Below are positions 50,139-52,287 of a stretch of DNA of 52,287 nucleotides, piece after piece (the first letter of the stretch is position 1; every line of letters begins with the position of its first letter). The stretch is from Oscillospiraceae bacterium (GTDB lineage: Bacteria > Bacillota > Clostridia > Oscillospirales > Oscillospiraceae), in assembly GCA_017542425.1 (NCBI GenBank), contig JAFXXH010000013.1, positions 1-52,287 of the forward strand, written 5' to 3'. The translations under genes were made by a program, and so were the position numbers. The notes under the pieces are model-generated. The model did not search any database, was not told the origin of the DNA, and saw only the letters and a program-made list of their open reading frames with translations.

Positions 50139-51056
50139 TTATCTCACCTCCCGTTCCATGCTTGTCCGGCTGTGCTGGCGATAGAACTCCATGGCCCGCA
50201 GCAGCGTCTCCTGCATCTGCTTGGGCGTCGCGTTCTGCGGGAAGTAGCGCCGCAGCTGCTCGCAGGGCACGCGCACGAATTCCTTTTGGTTGGCCTTGGG
50301 CTCGGAGATCAGCGCCGCGATGCTCTCGTCGTTCAGTTTTTCCTCCTGGCTCAGCTGGCGGAGCTGCTTGGCCTGGTACACCGACGGCGTCACGTCGTCC
50401 CGGTCCATGATGCGGTACAGGGCGATCTGCTCGAACCGCTGGAGGTAGGAGAGCTCCACCGCCGGCGTGAGGGCGATCCGGCCTTCATCCACCATCTTCA
50501 GAATGGGCTCGATCAGATTGGTGAGACGGATATAGCGCTGTATTTGGCGTGCGCTGTCACTGCCTTCTTCTGCAATTTCCTCGTCTGTCCTCAACTTCGT
50601 GCCAACTTGGCGCGAAGTTCCTTGGTGCTTGAGCGCCTCATATTTCATCTTGTAGGCAAAGGCCTTTTCGCTGGGCAGCAGGTGCTCCCGCTGCAGGTTG
50701 CTGTCCACCATGGCGATCACGGCCTCCTCATCGGTCAGCTTGCGGACGATGACCGGCATGGTCTCCAACCCCAGCGCGGCGCAGGCCGCCATGCACCGGT
50801 GACCGGAGATCAGCTCGTAGCCGTCCTCCGTGGGCCGCGCCAGCGCCGGCACCAGCACCCCGGACTCGTGGATGCTCTTTTTCAGCTGCTCCATTTCCTC
50901 GTCCTCCTTGACCCGGAAGGGGTGATCCTTGAAGGGGCGCAGCTCCGAGATGGCGATCTCCTCCACCTTTGGCTTTTTCCTATCCGCCCGCTCCTCGCTG
51001 CTCATAAACAGGTCGTCGTAGCCGGTCAGACCCAGGTTGATGGTATCAAATTTCAT
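50139..51056 (-). CDS. ParB/Spo0J-family partition-like protein
   Basis: A 305-residue protein. The ParB nuclease-like domain is at about 33-125 (ISELRPFKDHPFRVKEDEEMEQLKKSIHESGVLVPALARP, ELISGHRCMAACAALG with the GHRR-type box reading GHRC, MVDSNLQREHL), followed by a helix-turn-helix region (RQIQRYIRLTNLIEPILKMVDEGRIALTPAVELSYL). On integrative elements such proteins assist maintenance or act as regulators. No ParA is in view. Its start overlaps the stop of the MobC-like gene (ATGA). Confidence 0.9.
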   Translation of the reverse strand: MKFDTINLGLTGYDDLFMSSEERADRKKPKVEEIAISELRPFKDHPFRVKEDEEMEQLKKSIHESGVLVPALARPTEDGYELISGHRCMAACAALGLETMPVIVRKLTDEEAVIAMVDSNLQREHLLPSEKAFAYKMKYEALKHQGTSRQVGTKLRTDEEIAEEGSDSARQIQRYIRLTNLIEPILKMVDEGRIALTPAVELSYLQRFEQIALYRIMDRDDVTPSVYQAKQLRQLSQEEKLNDESIAALISEPKANQKEFVRVPCEQLRRYFPQNATPKQMQETLLRAMEFYRQHSRTSMEREVR

Positions 51057-51391
51057 TTTCTTTTTTCCTCCTTAAATTTTGGCATACATTGTTCTGTAAT
51101 AGCTGTTGTGCAGGAACGGATCTCGTCTACGGTCTGCAGTAACAGCTCCCGGTCAGACTCTTCCCGGAAAATGGTTCTGTTGATCATGCTGCTCATAATG
51201 CCTGCTGCGCTCCGCAGCAGGCGGACCGTCTCCCACAGCGGGGCGGGCGGCGCCTCCCGGATCGAAAAGCCCGCCAGCATGTCGCGGATGAACTGCTCTC
51301 TGCTGAGGACCGTCCGCTCCACCATTCGGTTGAGCTTCTCCAACTCGCGGTCGTTGAAATAAACCACAACCCGGTTCTTTCGTTTTCTCAT
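51053..51391 (-). CDS. MobC-like relaxosome/mobilisation protein
   Basis: A 112-residue basic protein: MRKRKNRVVVYFNDRELEKLNRMVERTVLSREQFIRDMLAGF at the N-terminus resembles a ribbon-helix-helix DNA-binding module, followed by a helical domain (LLRSAAGIMSSMINRTIFREE...LLQTVDEIRSC). This is the usual look of MobC-type relaxosome accessory proteins, which help a relaxase nick oriT. The relaxase gene is not in the window. AAAGGAAAAA precedes the ATG at 51391; the longer frame to 51427 is less likely. Confidence 0.8.
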   Translation of the reverse strand: MRKRKNRVVVYFNDRELEKLNRMVERTVLSREQFIRDMLAGFSIREAPPAPLWETVRLLRSAAGIMSSMINRTIFREESDRELLLQTVDEIRSCTTAITEQCMPKFKEEKRK

Positions 51392-51482
51392 GTTGTTTTT
51401 CCTTTCTCTTGGGGTGTCAGGGGCCATCCCCTGAATGAGGAATCTGCTGCAGCGGATTCGTTGCTTGGGTAAGACAGTGCCA

Positions 51483-51779
51483 TCACAGTCTCTCCACTGC
51501 CGTGAGATACACCTCGCCGTGGCAGTTGGCGTCGTAGTGAAGCTTCAATCTGGACTTGCAGGGGATCTCGTAGAGCCCCAGATAACGCTGCCACCAGTGG
51601 ACGGTGGACATGATCCGCCGCCCGTCGTCGAAGGTGAAGAAGGCCCGCAGACAGCGGCGGGCCTCCGCCTTCAGATCCAACACGGCAAGAAAGTCTCCCG
51701 GCTCCAGGTTCAGCACGTAGTCCATGGTGAGGATGTTGTACCGCCGCAGATCGTTCTGGGTGTAAACGTCGTCCTTCAT
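51483..51779 (-). CDS. Uncharacterised small element protein
   Basis: A 98-residue protein, DVYTQNDLRRYNILTMDYVLNLEPGDFLAVLDLKAEARRCLRAFFTFDDGRRIMSTVHWWQRYLGL..., with a compact alpha/beta look and no membrane helix. I recognise it only as a type often found on Clostridia conjugative elements. AGGAGGTGTAAGC precedes the ATG. It lies 2 nt from the YdbC-like gene, so the two are co-translated. Confidence 0.65.
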   Translation of the reverse strand: MKDDVYTQNDLRRYNILTMDYVLNLEPGDFLAVLDLKAEARRCLRAFFTFDDGRRIMSTVHWWQRYLGLYEIPCKSRLKLHYDANCHGEVYLTAVERL

Positions 51780-51781
51780 GC

Positions 51782-52000
51782 TTACACCTCCTTCTTCAGA
51801 AGCCGCAGCAGCGCCTTGGCTTCCTCACGGGTGAAGGTCCCGCGTGTGCTGCACTTCTCGTGGTCGGGGGACCAGACGTGGAGGTCCAGCTTCGGCTCGC
51901 CGTCGTCCCAGCGGACCATGTTCAGCTCCAGCTGCCAGCCCCTGGTGGATTCCGAGATCACGCCGATGTGTCGCACGATCTCTTTCTTGATTTCTTTCAT
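51782..52000 (-). CDS. YdbC-family PC4-like ssDNA-binding protein
   Basis: A 72-residue protein resembling the YdbC family of PC4/p15-type single-stranded DNA-binding proteins: GWQLELNMVRWDDGEPKLDLHVWSPDHEKCSTRGTFTREEAKALLRLL. The conserved EPKxDLRxWSPDHEK-like segment is clear. Members are frequent on mobile elements and are thought to bind ssDNA during transfer or replication. AGAAAGGAGAAAA precedes the ATG at 52000. Confidence 0.85.
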   Translation of the reverse strand: MKEIKKEIVRHIGVISESTRGWQLELNMVRWDDGEPKLDLHVWSPDHEKCSTRGTFTREEAKALLRLLKKEV

Positions 52001-52287
52001 TTCGGTTTTCTCCTTTCTGTTTGATTTAGGCGGGCGGGATCGCCCGCCTATGTATTACCGGCTCAAAGGGAGGGAAATTGTTCCCGCCGCACTCCGTCTA
52101 TCAGTAGGTACTTCTTCCTTTGAGCTGGTAGAAAAGTAATTACTTACTAAAACTTCCCACATGAGATTCTGACAAAAAAGTCTAATAAAGCTCCGATTTA
52201 AGCGCGATATCAAGGCGAAAAAGGACGAAAAGAATAGCATATAGCCTCGAACTGTGATATAATGTAGTCACCACAACAACAAAAACA
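52001..52287. other. AT-rich regulatory gap of the integrative element
   Basis: No gene fits here. Visible elements: a 9-bp GC hairpin (52028-52036 with 52041-52049); an inverted repeat GCTCAAAGG/CCTTTGAGC (52061-52069 and 52117-52125); a perfect 12-nt palindrome AAGTAATTACTT (52134-52145), a possible operator; and a plus-strand promoter at 52235-52263. The gap is markedly AT-rich and probably controls the divergent transcription of the element. Confidence 0.6.
52235..52263 (+). promoter_or_regulatory. Candidate promoter reading out of the window
   Basis: TAGCAT (52235-52240), a 17-nt spacer and a perfect TATAAT (52258-52263). It would drive a plus-strand gene beyond the window. Confidence 0.5.

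Overview
The window looks like chromosome from a GC-rich, anaerobic, Gram-positive Clostridia member, most plausibly the Oscillospiraceae/Ruminococcaceae side of Firmicutes. Support comes from the gene set, not from a database search: RNase J, RicT/YaaT, an ECF sigma/zinc anti-sigma pair, TelA/XpaC, a CIRCE-controlled groES-groEL, an SLH-domain surface protein, a class III (oxygen-sensitive) ribonucleotide reductase with its radical-SAM activase, and a DUF4368-type large serine recombinase next to ParB, MobC-like and YdbC genes. Promoters of the form TTGNNN-N17-TANNNT can be read before most transcription units.

Layout. 1-540 is an array of about 80-nt hairpin repeats with no convincing gene. 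527-6986 is a plus-strand cluster: SLOG/DUF1273 protein, SLH-SGNH surface hydrolase, TrmB, exonuclease III, DusB, ECF sigma and anti-sigma, and a lipoprotein, many joined by ATGA overlaps. 7073-15864 is minus strand: an antitoxin-like remnant, an SDR plus alpha-oxoamine synthase pair (possible sphingoid-base enzymes), a coiled-coil protein, Lgt, two M16 peptidase homologues, RicT and the DNA polymerase III delta' subunit. tRNA-Gly(CCC) and a structured spacer follow. 16347-18263 holds a regulator with an ABC exporter, then rpoN, then an AT-richer methyltransferase/HNH-nuclease pair that looks like an acquired type II restriction-modification module. 21553-32451 is minus strand again: a cysteine-free ArsC-fold protein, RNase J, RecR, Rpe, YbaK, a TPM-like membrane protein, TelA, XpaC, TyrRS, an MBL-fold hydrolase and DUF1015. 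A 161-nt perfectly centred palindromic MITE lies in the next gap. 32742-39704 carries the CCA-adding enzyme with three small or uncharacterised partners, NrdG, and NrdD fused to a glutaredoxin-like domain. A second patch of the 80-nt repeat family lies at 39744-40018, before prfC.

41943-46270 (minus) holds groEL-groES, a diacylglycerol-kinase-like protein and an RlmL-like methyltransferase. A flavin reductase and initiator tRNA-fMet follow on the plus strand. Downstream of tRNA-fMet come an AT-richer gene of unknown function and then, from about 48.1 kb to the window end, the start of an integrative element (recombinase, small protein, ParB, MobC-like, two small proteins). That element is cut by the window edge.

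The least explained content is the pair of hairpin-repeat arrays, the SDR/alpha-oxoamine synthase pair, the interleaved repeats at 16059-16185, the palindrome inside the RNase J promoter, and the unknown 247-residue gene beside tRNA-fMet. All family names are from reading the translated sequences. No search was run.
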